Shown: piece after piece, positions 1 through 8,534 of the stretch | How positions within the stretch are numbered: the first letter of the stretch is position 1 | Layout of the letters: every line of letters starts with the position of its first letter | Origin: Arthrobacter sp. MYb227 | Lineage (GTDB): Bacteria; Actinomycetota; Actinomycetes; Actinomycetales; Micrococcaceae | DNA: 64,000 bases | NCBI RefSeq assembly: GCF_002975435.1 | Contig: NZ_PCPT01000002.1 | Span: 62,001 to 126,000 of the forward strand | Reading direction: 5' to 3' | The notes under the pieces: generated by a model | What the model was told of the DNA's origin: nothing | The model's database searches: none | The model's input: only the letters and a program-made list of their open reading frames with translations | Program-made: the position numbers and the translations under genes

Positions 1-22
1 GGTGGTTCGGCAAAATATACCA

Positions 23-40
23 AACAAGTGCATGCTTGGT
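23..40. promoter_or_regulatory. KstR2-like inverted repeat, variant spacing
   Basis: The half-sites AACAAG and CTTGGT are those of the KstR2 box (AnCAAGnnCTTGnT), but they are separated by six bases instead of two. The outer part also reads TACCAA...TTGGTA. It may be an operator of a gene left of the window edge. Weak because of the spacing. Confidence 0.35.
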
Positions 41-276
41 AATGGCAGGCAAAAGGCCTTATGCTCAATGTAGCAAGCGTTAGGTTGAGGATCTAGGGCG
101 GTGGATACAGTGACGCTGAGGTCAGCTGCGGCCCCGGCCTTAGATCCCGCGAAGTCACACGGCGAGTTTTTGCGTTTTCGAGCGTGGCACCTACTCCGGG
201 GTGGTGACTGAGTCGTTGGTGCGCGATTGGTGGCGCAGCCTAGGCGTACCCTTGCGGATAGGTTTCATCAACATAA

Positions 277-290
277 AACAAGCGTTTGAT
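277..290. promoter_or_regulatory. KstR2-like operator upstream of the SDR-thiolase pair
   Basis: AACAAGCGTTTGAT matches the known KstR2 consensus AnCAAGnnCTTGnT at all fixed positions but one. It lies 49 bp upstream of the start at 339, where a repressor would cover the promoter. Assignment to KstR2 is inferred from the motif and the steroid genes around it. Confidence 0.5.
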
Positions 291-338
291 TGGCTTGCGA
301 AGGCTAAAGCAACGCATTGAAGGAAGGGCAGGGAAACG

Positions 339-1154
339 ATGTCGATCGTCATTGACTATAAAGATCGGGTAGTGCTCGTTACAGGTGGCGCTCGTGGCGT
401 GGGCGCAGGGATCGTGCAGGCGTTCCTTGACGCCGGCGCAGTTGTGGAGATCTGTGGACGCAGTCTGCCCGAAGTTGGGCACCCCGCTGGCAGCGATGCC
501 GTGCATTTCACCGTTGTGGACGTGCGCAAGGCCGAACAAGTCCAAGAGTGGGTTGCGGATATTGAACGCCGCCGGGGACGTATTGATGTGGTGGTAAACA
601 ATGCTGGCGGTTCACCGTTCGGCCGCTTCGAAGAAGGTTCCGCGCGTTACCACCAGGCAATCACGGAACTGAACTTCTTGTCCGCGGCTCATGTAGCAAA
701 TGCGGTGCAACCGATCATGTTGCGACAGCCCGAAAAGGGTTCAATCGTGAACATTACCTCCATCAGTGCTCGCCGACCCAGCCCAGGGACGGCGGTTTAT
801 GGCGCTGCCAAGGCCGCATTGGAGAGCCTCACGGCCAGCCTTGCCGTTGAATGGGCTCCGCATATTCGTGTGAATGCCGTGAGCTGCGGATTAGTTGCGA
901 CGGAGGGCGCCGTGGATCACTACGGCGATGAAGAAAGCTTCGCTAAGGTCGCAGCAACTATCCCACGCGGTCAACTGGCCACCCCGAGTGATATTGGGGC
1001 AGCCTGCGTCATGCTGGCCTCGGATTTGTCCGCGCATATCACCGGCGCAGTACTTGATGTTGATGGCGGTGGTGAATGGCCGGCGTTCTTGGCCCACACC
1101 CCCAATGCCGATGTTTTGAAACCACTTGAACTAGCAGTAGAAGGAGCACACTGA
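339..1154 (+). CDS. Short-chain dehydrogenase/reductase (steroid cluster)
   Basis: A 271-residue classical SDR. The Rossmann motif TGGARGVGAG lies near residues 15-25, NNAGG follows at about 86-90, and the active-site set shows S of ITSISA with YGAAK. It presumably oxidises or reduces a hydroxy/keto acyl-CoA of the steroid ring pathway; the exact substrate cannot be read from sequence. A strong ribosome site (GAAGGAAGGG) precedes the ATG. Its stop overlaps the thiolase start by one base (TGATG), so the two are co-transcribed, probably under the KstR2-like box at 277. It is related to the SDRs of the M. tuberculosis cluster, but no one-to-one assignment is made. Confidence 0.85.
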   Translation: MSIVIDYKDRVVLVTGGARGVGAGIVQAFLDAGAVVEICGRSLPEVGHPAGSDAVHFTVVDVRKAEQVQEWVADIERRRGRIDVVVNNAGGSPFGRFEEGSARYHQAITELNFLSAAHVANAVQPIMLRQPEKGSIVNITSISARRPSPGTAVYGAAKAALESLTASLAVEWAPHIRVNAVSCGLVATEGAVDHYGDEESFAKVAATIPRGQLATPSDIGAACVMLASDLSAHITGAVLDVDGGGEWPAFLAHTPNADVLKPLELAVEGAH

Positions 1155-2374
1155 TGGCTGAGGCAGTAATCGTTTCCACGGCGCGTTCGCCGATCGGACG
1201 GGCATTTAAGGGATCCCTGCGTGAAATGCGCGGTGACGATCTTGCGGCACAGATGGTGCAGGCAGCACTTGCCGCGGTACCCGAACTTGACGCCAACACC
1301 ATCGATGACTTGATGATGGGCTGCGCTCAGCCCGCCGGCGAGCAAGGCTACAATATTGCTCGCATGGTCGCGATGCAGCTCGGGCTCGATTCGGTGCCGG
1401 GAACCACGGTGCATCGCTATTGCTCATCTTCCCTGCAGACCACCCGCATGGCGTTCCATGCAATCAAGGCCGGCGAGGGAGATGCCTTTATTTCTGCCGG
1501 TGTCGAAACCGTTTCCCGCTTTGGTGCAGGAAAATCCGACGGAATGCCGGATACCAAGAACCCGGCATTCCTTGCCGCGATGGAACGCACCGCAGCGCTG
1601 ACCGCGGACCCCACCTTGAGCTGGAGCGATCCTCGGCTCAAGGGAGAGCTGTCGGATATCTATATCGCGATGGGGGATACCGCCGAGAATGTTGCACAGT
1701 TGCGCAACGTTTCACGTGCGGCACAGGATGAATGGGCGGTGCTCAGCCACCACAAGGCAGAGGCAGCGGCGGCCCGGGGGTTCTGGGCCAAGGACATTAC
1801 CCCGGTAACACTTGCCGATGGAACAGTTGTTTCAACGGATGACGGGCCGCGTGCCGGAGTGCAGCTGGAGAAGCTAGCCGGAATGCAGCCGGTGTTCCGT
1901 GAGCACGGAACCGTGACCGCGGCGAATTGCTGCCCGTTGAACGATGGAGCGGCGGCACTGGTGATCATGAGTGACACCAAGGCCAACGAATTAGGTCTCA
2001 AGCCCTTGGCACGCATTGTTTCCACTGGAGTTGCGGCGATGACCCCGGAGCTGATGGGCCTGGGCCCCGTGGAGGCGGTGCGCCGTGCGCTTTCCAATGC
2101 AAAGATGTCGATCAAAGACATGGACATCATGGAACTAAACGAAGCCTTTGCGGCCCAGGTATTACCGTCAATCGACGAAATTGGCATCGATCCGAACAAG
2201 GTCAACGTCAATGGTGGTGCGATTGCACTGGGCCACCCGTTTGGCATGACCGGTGCGCGCATGACCACCACTGCAATTAATGCTCTGCGGGAGCGCGACG
2301 AGCAATTTGCAGTGGAGACCATGTGCGTGGCCGGCGGCCAAGGCATGGCCTTGGTACTGGAACGCTTGAACTAG
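1154..2374 (+). CDS. Acetyl-CoA C-acyltransferase (thiolase)
   Basis: A 406-residue type II thiolase, normal length for degradative thiolases. The acylated Cys sits in HRYCSSSLQT (about residue 95), the general-base His in NGGAIALGHPFG, and the second Cys in MCVAGGQG near the C-terminus. It cleaves a 3-ketoacyl-CoA with CoA to release acetyl- or propionyl-CoA. It differs from the FadA6 enzyme at 11509, so the cluster has two thiolases. AAGGAG precedes the ATG, which overlaps the SDR stop. The exact substrate in steroid breakdown is not known; it may also be a general beta-oxidation thiolase recruited here. Confidence 0.88.
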   Translation: MAEAVIVSTARSPIGRAFKGSLREMRGDDLAAQMVQAALAAVPELDANTIDDLMMGCAQPAGEQGYNIARMVAMQLGLDSVPGTTVHRYCSSSLQTTRMAFHAIKAGEGDAFISAGVETVSRFGAGKSDGMPDTKNPAFLAAMERTAALTADPTLSWSDPRLKGELSDIYIAMGDTAENVAQLRNVSRAAQDEWAVLSHHKAEAAAARGFWAKDITPVTLADGTVVSTDDGPRAGVQLEKLAGMQPVFREHGTVTAANCCPLNDGAAALVIMSDTKANELGLKPLARIVSTGVAAMTPELMGLGPVEAVRRALSNAKMSIKDMDIMELNEAFAAQVLPSIDEIGIDPNKVNVNGGAIALGHPFGMTGARMTTTAINALRERDEQFAVETMCVAGGQGMALVLERLN

Positions 2375-2408
2375 TAGCTGTGGGCGGAGGCGAAAGCCTC
2401 GGTCACAG

Positions 2409-2456
2409 GATAAGCGCGTGTCGTGGGAGGGGGTCCCGTGGCACGCGCTTATCTTT
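2409..2456 (+). terminator. Hairpin downstream of the thiolase
   Basis: Twelve-base perfect arms GATAAGCGCGTG (2409-2420) and CACGCGCTTATC (2442-2453) are followed by TTTGC. The position 35 bp past the thiolase stop fits a terminator for the plus-strand pair. Confidence 0.55.
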
Positions 2457-2516
2457 GCTCAAATATGGCATATCGCCGAGTGGCTGAACGTGTGGTTCAT
2501 ATGAGCAGCACACACT

Positions 2517-2563
2517 AAGGCTCGGGCCGGAAAGCTGCACTGCAGCTTTCCGGCCCGAGCCTT
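2517..2563. terminator. Long perfect palindrome between convergent genes
   Basis: Two perfect 23-base arms (2517-2539 and 2541-2563) flank one central base. The palindrome sits 12 bp past the stop of the minus-strand ipdB-like gene and about 140 bp past the thiolase stop. There is no long T-run on either side, so it may stop transcription in both directions or simply protect the 3' ends. Confidence 0.6.
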
Positions 2564-2574
2564 AGATATGATTT

Positions 2575-3342
2575 CTAGCCGACTGGCTGAGGCACCGGTA
2601 CTTCGCGGTTCCGGGCCGCGCGTGGGTCGATGACCTCACGGATGAGACGTAGTTCCTCGTCGGTAGGGATGCGGGTTTCCGGGGCGGTTGAGGCATCCAG
2701 CGGGAAGCCGGTGTTGTCGGTGACTTCCTGTGGGTCAACGCCCGGGTGTACCGAAAGGACCTTGATGCGGCCGTTTTCGTCGAAGCCCAACACCGCAAGG
2801 TTGGTAATGATGACACCCAGGTGGTGGTGCTTGAGGCCGGCGGCCCGTGCCCTGTCGTTGCCAACACCGGAAACCATGTCTACCGACTCAACAAACAAGC
2901 GTGAACCGTGTCGGGCGATCCAGTAATCCACGCGGTGGTTGGCGGTGTTTCCCGGTGCCCCGCGTACGCCGATGAGCTGGCGCTTGGGCTTCTTCCAATC
3001 ACCAATGAGCGAGATATTCTGGTTGCCGTACTGGTCAATCTGGCTGGCGCCCATGATGCTTTGGCGGCGGCCCGTGGCAACGATGTCAAAGATGCGGCTA
3101 AAGGGTGCCCAGCCTTCGATGGTTCCACCGTGTGCCGCGGACTTACCCAGTGCCGGCGGTTCACTCATCATGAAGGCTTCGCCGTCGCTGAGGATAATGT
3201 CCGGTGAGTGGGTGAGCTTGGCCAGGCGTGCACCAATGGTTGGGACAATGCCCACGGCGTGTGCCAGTAGCTCGCCAGATTCGCGGTAAATGTCCGAGCA
3301 CGCTGCAACGCAGATCTCGGCAATGGTGACGTCGTTAGACAA
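2575..3342 (-). CDS. CoA-transferase family beta subunit, IpdB-like (second copy)
   Basis: A 255-residue class I CoA-transferase fold protein like IpdB of M. tuberculosis, the beta subunit of the hydrolase that opens the last steroid ring (COCHEA-CoA to a linear MOODA-CoA). It keeps IEGWAPF, MGASQIDQYGNQN and GVRGAPGNT, as I recall them from mycobacterial IpdB. I chose the TTG at 3342: AGGAGA lies seven bases upstream and the length matches IpdB. The frame is open further upstream, but only inside the partner gene, which it overlaps by 8 bases. A separate ipdAB pair lies at 15-16.7 kb, so this is a paralogue whose substrate may differ. Confidence 0.85.
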   Translation of the reverse strand: MSNDVTIAEICVAACSDIYRESGELLAHAVGIVPTIGARLAKLTHSPDIILSDGEAFMMSEPPALGKSAAHGGTIEGWAPFSRIFDIVATGRRQSIMGASQIDQYGNQNISLIGDWKKPKRQLIGVRGAPGNTANHRVDYWIARHGSRLFVESVDMVSGVGNDRARAAGLKHHHLGVIITNLAVLGFDENGRIKVLSVHPGVDPQEVTDNTGFPLDASTAPETRIPTDEELRLIREVIDPRAARNREVPVPQPVG

Positions 3343-4207
3343 GGGATTTCTCCTGTTCTGCATGGAAACGTTCAACTGCTGCATGGAAGGCGGCTTCATC
3401 GCCGGCAAGGAATTCTGCAGTAAAGGCATCCCAGGCCACCGGATCCTTGGCCGAGGCCACATAGTGCTTCTGGAAGAGCTCGTCACGACCGTAGTCGGGC
3501 TCGCAGGTGGTGAAATGCGCACCCTTGGGGGTTTCGATGACCCCGGTGACGTACATACGGCTGAGCATCAGGGTGTGGAAGGATCCCTCGTCGAGCAGGT
3601 TCTCGGTGGGAACGATCTTTTCGGTGCTGACAAAGGTCCGGGTTGCGGCCATTGCGTACAGATCATCAAAGTATGGATCCGGGCCCAGGAACTGGATGTT
3701 CCCGGCCGTGTCGGAGCGGTTGGCATGGATCAAGGCAACATCCATGGTGATGGCCGGAACAGCCACGTATTCGTCGTCCGAGTACGGGGACTTGATGGTC
3801 TTGAGGTGCGGATTCGCGGCAAGCACATCCGATCCGATGCCTGCCAGGGTGGGCAGGAAGGAAAGCCGGTTTGCCGCGGCACGCAGCCCGGTGACAAACA
3901 TTCCCTCGTCGTATTCCTGCAGTTCAAGCTCGCCACGTTCGCGGGCCGCTGTGAACAGTGGATCCAGCGGGATGCTATCTAGGGTGACGAAGCCATAGAT
4001 CAGCTTGCGGACCTTGCCCGCAGCCACCAGCAATCCAACATCAGGGCCACCGAGCGATACTACGGTGAGGTCCTTGACGTCGCTGCGCAGTAGTTCACGA
4101 ACGATTGCCATGGGCTTGCGCCGTGATCCCCAGCCGCCGATGCCGATGGTCATTCCGGACTCAATTGACGCAACCGCATCACTGAGTTCTATTCGCTTGT
4201 CAGGCAT
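3335..4207 (-). CDS. CoA-transferase family alpha subunit, IpdA-like (second copy)
   Basis: A 290-residue class I CoA-transferase fold subunit resembling IpdA. It shows GIGGWGSRRKPMA (about residues 21-33), GGPDVGLL, the acidic segment YDEGM thought to carry a functional Glu in IpdA, and HFTTCEPDYGRDE near the C-terminus. With the overlapping beta subunit it should form an alpha-beta hydrolase acting on a cyclic beta-diketone CoA thioester. The gene is the first of a two-gene minus-strand operon divergent from the SDR at 4429. The C-terminal portion looks closer to mycobacterial IpdA than that of the copy at 15822. Confidence 0.85.
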   Translation of the reverse strand: MPDKRIELSDAVASIESGMTIGIGGWGSRRKPMAIVRELLRSDVKDLTVVSLGGPDVGLLVAAGKVRKLIYGFVTLDSIPLDPLFTAARERGELELQEYDEGMFVTGLRAAANRLSFLPTLAGIGSDVLAANPHLKTIKSPYSDDEYVAVPAITMDVALIHANRSDTAGNIQFLGPDPYFDDLYAMAATRTFVSTEKIVPTENLLDEGSFHTLMLSRMYVTGVIETPKGAHFTTCEPDYGRDELFQKHYVASAKDPVAWDAFTAEFLAGDEAAFHAAVERFHAEQEKSLV

Positions 4208-4242
4208 GTGGTGTCCCTCATTTCTTAGAAAAATAATAAACC

Positions 4243-4258
4243 TAGCGCTCGCTTGGTT
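4243..4258. promoter_or_regulatory. Degenerate KstR2-like half-site
   Basis: TAGCGCTCGCTTGGTT lies between the divergent ipdA-like and SDR genes. It differs at only two positions from TAGCACTTGCTTGGTT at 17461, in another divergent promoter of the cluster. Only the right half (CTTGGT) matches the KstR2 consensus. Confidence 0.3.
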
Positions 4259-4428
4259 GTAAGGCTAGCATGTTCGGAAGAAGACCGGCAGGGGCCGTAC
4301 CAGCTATCAGGATTGCCCCGACAAACCACTTTCACTTGGGACTGCTTTGCGGGCCGCCGGTTTTAGAAAACATGGGGGGCGAAGTCCCGTCCCACCGCAC
4401 TCAAGAACCAAAACATTGGAGAAAACAG

Positions 4429-5172
4429 ATGGAAAACGATCCAATTATCGACCTGAAAAACAAGGTCATCGTGCTTACCGGCGCCGCCGGCGGGCAAGGA
4501 ATATCCCACGCCCGAATGCTGCACGGGCTCGGCGCCAAGCTGGTGCTTACCGATCTTGAAGAAACAGAAGTAGCGTTGCTGGCCAACTCCTTGGGAGGCA
4601 ACGCCATAGCGCTGAGTCATGACGTCAGCTCGCCGGCGGACTGGGGTAAAACAGTGGATGCCGCGGTGGAAAATTTTGGCCGCATCGATGTCTTGATCAA
4701 CAACGCTGGCATAGCCCCGGTCGGCGAACTCGCCGCAACCAGTGAATCGCAACTACGCAGAACCCTGGATATTAATCTTGTGGGCCCGATGCTCGGCATG
4801 CAGGCGGTATTGCCGGCCATGCGCGAGAAAGGCGGCTCAATCATCAATATCGCCTCGACCGCAGCCCTCGTGGGTTATCCGGGCCGAGCACCCTACGTTG
4901 CCTCAAAATGGGGTCTGCGCGGGGTAGGGAAATCCGTGGCCCGGGAATACGCGGAATTTGGCATCCGCGTCAATACCATCTGCCCGGGTGCCGTTGATAC
5001 AGTCATGAGCGATCCAGATACCCGTGCTGGAGTCGGCATGATCACCCAAAATCCGATTCCGCGGGCGGGCCAACCACGAGAAATCTCAACCATGGTAGCG
5101 TTCCTGGCCAGCGAGGCAAGCAGTTACTGCACCGGCCAAGACTTCGTGATCGATGGCGGTTCGACGGCATAG
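4429..5172 (+). CDS. Short-chain dehydrogenase/reductase
   Basis: A 247-residue classical SDR with TGAAGGQG near the N-terminus, NNAG, and YVASK as catalytic Tyr/Lys; it ends in VIDGGSTA as many 3-hydroxysteroid or 3-hydroxyacyl-CoA dehydrogenases do. The frame is open upstream to 4270, but the ATG at 4429 follows GGAGAAAAC and begins just before the Rossmann strand, so it is preferred. It stands alone, divergent from the second ipdAB pair and convergent with the fadE operon. The substrate is unknown; steroid context suggests a ring hydroxy/keto CoA intermediate. Confidence 0.82.
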   Translation: MENDPIIDLKNKVIVLTGAAGGQGISHARMLHGLGAKLVLTDLEETEVALLANSLGGNAIALSHDVSSPADWGKTVDAAVENFGRIDVLINNAGIAPVGELAATSESQLRRTLDINLVGPMLGMQAVLPAMREKGGSIINIASTAALVGYPGRAPYVASKWGLRGVGKSVAREYAEFGIRVNTICPGAVDTVMSDPDTRAGVGMITQNPIPRAGQPREISTMVAFLASEASSYCTGQDFVIDGGSTA

Positions 5173-5180
5173 CCCAGCCT

Positions 5181-5232
5181 CCCGGTTGCGGTGTTCGCCT
5201 TCGCTAAGGCAACCGCAACCGGGACACTTTTT
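5181..5232. terminator. Bidirectional terminator between SDR and fadE operon
   Basis: Arms CCCGGTTGCGGT (5181-5192) and ACCGCAACCGGG (5212-5223) are perfect, and the loop can pair further. ACACTTTTT follows on the plus strand. It lies between the converging stops at 5172 and 5238. Confidence 0.75.
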
Positions 5233-5237
5233 AGCTT

Positions 5238-6350
5238 CTAGGCCGCGCTAATTCCCAACAGGGCACCTAAGCGCCGCCGATGTGAGCGCGCCTGTCCAAA
5301 GAGCTGCGCCGTTGCGTGGGCCCGTTTGAAGAGCAGCTGGGCATCATGCTCCCAGGTGATGGCGATGCCACCATGTAGCTGCACACATTCCGAGGCGATG
5401 TGCTCAAGTGCGTCAGAACACCATGCCGCCGCGGAAGCCGCCCGCTCAGCTAAATCCGGGGCATCGGTGCCGGCGGACCACGCCGCCGCCCAGGCTGCGG
5501 TACGCGCGGTTTCCACCTGCACCAGCATGTCGGCCATGCGGTGCTTGAGTGCCTGGAAGGAGCCAATCTGCCGGCCAAACTGGACCCGTTGCGTGGAATA
5601 TTCAACTGTCATATCCAGCCCACGCCGTGCCGTCCCGGATTGCAGGCAAGCCCGTGCAACAAGTGCAATATCCCGGATCTTTTCTAGCGCTTCACCGGCA
5701 TCCAGCAATAGTGGCCGGGCCGCAACATTCGAAAAATTCAGTGTTGCAAAGCTCAGCGTACTGTCCATTGCGGGGGTCTGCACTCGAGCGATACTCTGGG
5801 CATCAATCACCTCAAAGAGCCCGATGCCGGCCGGGGTGGAAGCAACCGCCAAGACAATATCCGCGTATTGCCCATCAAGCACCAAACTGGCGGTTCCATT
5901 AAGTACCCACCGATCATGCTGGGTGGCGGTGATGTCGCTGCCCGTGGTTTCCCACTGACCCTGTGTGGTTGCCCAGGCCAGCGTTGCAATGCTGTTTCCC
6001 TCGGCGATAGCTGGCAGCAGCCGCTCATTGGCCTCTGCATCTCCTGCCTCGAGCAGCGCCGCGGTTGCCAGCACTCCGGAAGCCAAAAGAGGGTTGGGGG
6101 CCAGGTGATAGCCGAGCACCTCTAGAGCCAAACCGGTTTCAATCCAGCTACAACCCGCACCGCCATACTCCTCCGGGATCGCCAGCGAGGCGACCCCGAC
6201 CTCTTGGGCAAGTATGCGCCAAAGATCCTTGTCATAGCCGAGCTCTGACTCTGCACCCTGGCGCACTGCGGCGGAATCTGCGTGGCGTTCCAGAACCGCA
6301 TGAAGGGTCTTGGCTAGCTCGTTTTGTTCGTCGGTCAGTGAGAAATCCAC
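5238..6350 (-). CDS. Acyl-CoA dehydrogenase, FadE33-like
   Basis: A 370-residue acyl-CoA dehydrogenase, last gene of a four-gene minus operon. It begins MDFSLTDEQNELAK, typical of the family, so the GTG at 6350 is preferred over an in-frame TTG at 6365. It contains VQLHGGIAITWEHD, the C-terminal segment that holds the catalytic Glu in short-chain dehydrogenases, but lacks the GTxEIQRNIIAER flavin-binding tail seen in the 7341 protein. In M. tuberculosis FadE31 forms heteromeric complexes with FadE32 and FadE33, and the complementary motifs here fit that. It probably desaturates a methyl-branched dioyl-CoA after ring opening. FadE33 rather than FadE32 is inferred from gene order. Confidence 0.8.
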   Translation of the reverse strand: MDFSLTDEQNELAKTLHAVLERHADSAAVRQGAESELGYDKDLWRILAQEVGVASLAIPEEYGGAGCSWIETGLALEVLGYHLAPNPLLASGVLATAALLEAGDAEANERLLPAIAEGNSIATLAWATTQGQWETTGSDITATQHDRWVLNGTASLVLDGQYADIVLAVASTPAGIGLFEVIDAQSIARVQTPAMDSTLSFATLNFSNVAARPLLLDAGEALEKIRDIALVARACLQSGTARRGLDMTVEYSTQRVQFGRQIGSFQALKHRMADMLVQVETARTAAWAAAWSAGTDAPDLAERAASAAAWCSDALEHIASECVQLHGGIAITWEHDAQLLFKRAHATAQLFGQARSHRRRLGALLGISAA

Positions 6351-6357
6351 GGTGCTC

Positions 6358-7344
6358 TCACGCAACCGGGGCTAGCTGGGAAATGGGAGACATGATGAAA
6401 GAAGCCACCCGATTGCGGTGGTACCTGGCGGTGCCCCACGCGCCCAGTAGGGCATGCACGCGGGTAATCCACAGACTCAGATCATGTTCCTGGGTGTAGC
6501 CGATGGCCCCGTGAACCTGCAGTGCCACACGTGCGGCAAGCAGCGCCGCGTCGCCCGCGGCAACCTTTGCGGCGGAGACGCTGCGCGGACCCGCCGGGCT
6601 ACCCAGATCCAGAGCGGCGCCATTGATCAAGGGGCGGACGAAGGTCAGTGCCACCCGAACATCGGCCAATTGATGCTTAAGCGCCTGGTATTCGCCGATG
6701 GTACGACCAAATTGCTGACGGATTTTCGCGTATTCGACGGCCTCATGGAGCAGGCGTTCCCCGGCACCCAACAAGACGGCGGCACAGCCCAGCGTGGCCC
6801 GGTCGATGGCGGTAGCCACCAGCTGCTCATCGAGTGCCGCCGCACTTTCCGTTGCCCGCAGTTCGCTGAGTGTGCGGGTCTCGTCGATGGACTTCATTGG
6901 TTCACCGGCCGTGGCCGGCGAGAGGGAATCCGGGTTCACAATGTAACTGTGAGTGCTGGATGCCGAATCGAGTGCATAGGTGAGCAAACCGGGGATCGCG
7001 GCGGTGGCGATGACCGAACCGTCTACCAGCCCCTCGCGAATTGCCGGGTTTACCAAATTAGGGAGCAGCGCCGCAGATTCTAGGTATGGTCCGGGGACCG
7101 CGTGATAGCCCAATCGTTCAAAGGCCACCACCAGATCAACCGGGGTGCCGCCCATGCCGCCGTCGGCCTCGTCGACGCAGAGACCTAGTAAGCCCAGCTC
7201 GGCGAGCTGGGCCCAAAGCTCTTGCCCCGGGGCCAAATCACCTGCGGCCCAAGTGCGGGCAACGTTGGTTCCACCGGCCCCCTCGATGACCTGCTCGATG
7301 GCCTCTGCTAGGGCACGTTGTTCGTCGCTAATCACGAATTTCAT
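6358..7344 (-). CDS. Acyl-CoA dehydrogenase, FadE32-like
   Basis: A 328-residue, shortish acyl-CoA dehydrogenase homologue (MKFVISDEQRALAEA at the N-terminus). The C-terminal QVHGAIGYTQEHDLSLW carries the expected catalytic Glu segment, while the arginine-rich flavin tail is missing. It is therefore likely the catalytic half of a heteromeric dehydrogenase with the FadE31-like protein, whose gene it overlaps by four bases (ATGA). Role: desaturation of a CoA thioester from the opened steroid C/D rings, electrons passing to the ETF encoded at 19-21 kb. The FadE32 label rests on length and gene order. Confidence 0.8.
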   Translation of the reverse strand: MKFVISDEQRALAEAIEQVIEGAGGTNVARTWAAGDLAPGQELWAQLAELGLLGLCVDEADGGMGGTPVDLVVAFERLGYHAVPGPYLESAALLPNLVNPAIREGLVDGSVIATAAIPGLLTYALDSASSTHSYIVNPDSLSPATAGEPMKSIDETRTLSELRATESAAALDEQLVATAIDRATLGCAAVLLGAGERLLHEAVEYAKIRQQFGRTIGEYQALKHQLADVRVALTFVRPLINGAALDLGSPAGPRSVSAAKVAAGDAALLAARVALQVHGAIGYTQEHDLSLWITRVHALLGAWGTARYHRNRVASFIMSPISQLAPVA

Positions 7345-8534
7345 GACGATTTCCTTCCGTCGCCGCCACGGGGCAGGCCAAGTAGACGTTCTGCGATGAT
7401 GTTGCGTTGGATTTCGTTGGTTCCCGCATAGATGGGGCCACCCAGGGAGAAGACGTAGTCCTCAATCCAGCGACCATTGGAGACCGCCGAGGGACCGCGA
7501 AGTTCGGCCTCGGGACCCAGCAGCGCGAGTGCTGTTCCATGCAATTCAATGTCCAGTTCGGACCAGAACACCTTGTTGACGCTTCCCTCGGCACCCACGT
7601 CACCACCGTTCTGCAGGGTGCTGACGGTGCCCCACGTGTAAAGTCGGTAGGCCTCGGACTTGATCCATGCATCTACCACCGCATCTTGAGCAAACGGTTC
7701 CTGTTCCTGATGGGTATGCCAGAGATCGATCAGACGATCGGTAGCGGCGCAGAAGCGACCCGGGGAGCGAAGCGAAAGCCCGCGCTCGTTGCCCGCGGTA
7801 CTCATGGCCACCCGCCAACCATCGCCGGGCTCGCCGAGTACATCCTCATCGGCAACGAAGACATCATCAAAGAAAATTTCGGCAAAACCGGTGGTGCCAT
7901 CCAACTGGGCAATCGGGCGGATGGTGATGCCCTCGGCATCCAGCGGGAACATGAAGTAAGTCAGACCGCGGTGACGCTGGGCCTCGGGGTCCGAACGAAA
8001 TAGCCCAAAGCCCCGGTCCGCCCAGGGGGCACGGGAACTCCAGGTCTTTTGGCCGTTAAGAATCCAGCCGCCGCGTTCCTCATCGCGCCGCGCGGTGCTG
8101 CGGATGGAGGCCAGGTCACTGCCGGAACCGGGCTCGGACCAGGCCTGTGCCCAGATCAGCGAACCGTCGGTCATGGGACGCAGGAAGCGTTCGCGTTGTG
8201 CGTCGGTGCCATGCCCAAAAAGGATTGGTGCAAGTAATGAAATACCGTTTTGAGCGACGCGGGTTGGTGCGCCGGCGCGGTAGTACTCTTCCTCGAAGAG
8301 TACCCATTCGATGAGTCCGGCTCCGCGGCCACCAAATTCTTCGGGCCAGGAGACCACCGACCAGCCGCCGCGGGCTAGTTCCGCTTCCCACTGGCGGTGA
8401 GCCTCAAAGCCTTCGGCGGTGTCCATTGAGGGCAGGGGTGTTGCGGGAACATGCTCGGCTAGCCAGGCGCGTGCCTCGGCAGCAAAAGCGAGCTGTTCCT
8501 CGGTCAAATCAAGGTTCATTGTTTCGGTATTCAT
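7341..8534 (-). CDS. fadE31: Acyl-CoA dehydrogenase, FadE31-like
   Basis: A 397-residue acyl-CoA dehydrogenase. Long stretches agree with what I recall of M. tuberculosis FadE31: QAWSEPGSGSDLAS, NGQKTWSSRAPWADRGFG, LTYFMFPLDAEG and the C-terminal YAGTNEIQRNIIAERLLGLP. The flavin-binding tail is complete, whereas the two following dehydrogenases lack it, consistent with a shared alpha subunit in heteromeric enzymes. Start and stop overlap the neighbours by four bases, so crotonase, fadE31, fadE32 and fadE33 homologues form one translationally coupled operon. Confidence 0.85.
   Translation of the reverse strand: MNTETMNLDLTEEQLAFAAEARAWLAEHVPATPLPSMDTAEGFEAHRQWEAELARGGWSVVSWPEEFGGRGAGLIEWVLFEEEYYRAGAPTRVAQNGISLLAPILFGHGTDAQRERFLRPMTDGSLIWAQAWSEPGSGSDLASIRSTARRDEERGGWILNGQKTWSSRAPWADRGFGLFRSDPEAQRHRGLTYFMFPLDAEGITIRPIAQLDGTTGFAEIFFDDVFVADEDVLGEPGDGWRVAMSTAGNERGLSLRSPGRFCAATDRLIDLWHTHQEQEPFAQDAVVDAWIKSEAYRLYTWGTVSTLQNGGDVGAEGSVNKVFWSELDIELHGTALALLGPEAELRGPSAVSNGRWIEDYVFSLGGPIYAGTNEIQRNIIAERLLGLPRGGDGRKSS

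Larger units (their letters stand above)
1..338. other. Intergenic region upstream of the steroid cluster
   Basis: No convincing gene is visible here. The stretch holds two KstR2-like palindromes, listed separately at 23-40 and 277-290. The first probably serves a gene lying to the left of the window and the second the plus-strand SDR gene at 339. A frame open at about 190-320 has no good start or recognisable family and is not called. Confidence 0.5.

Noticed and set aside
1660-2346. Long minus-strand frame opposite the thiolase gene
   Set aside because: It is a mirror of the high-GC coding strand, with no ribosome site and no family resemblance.
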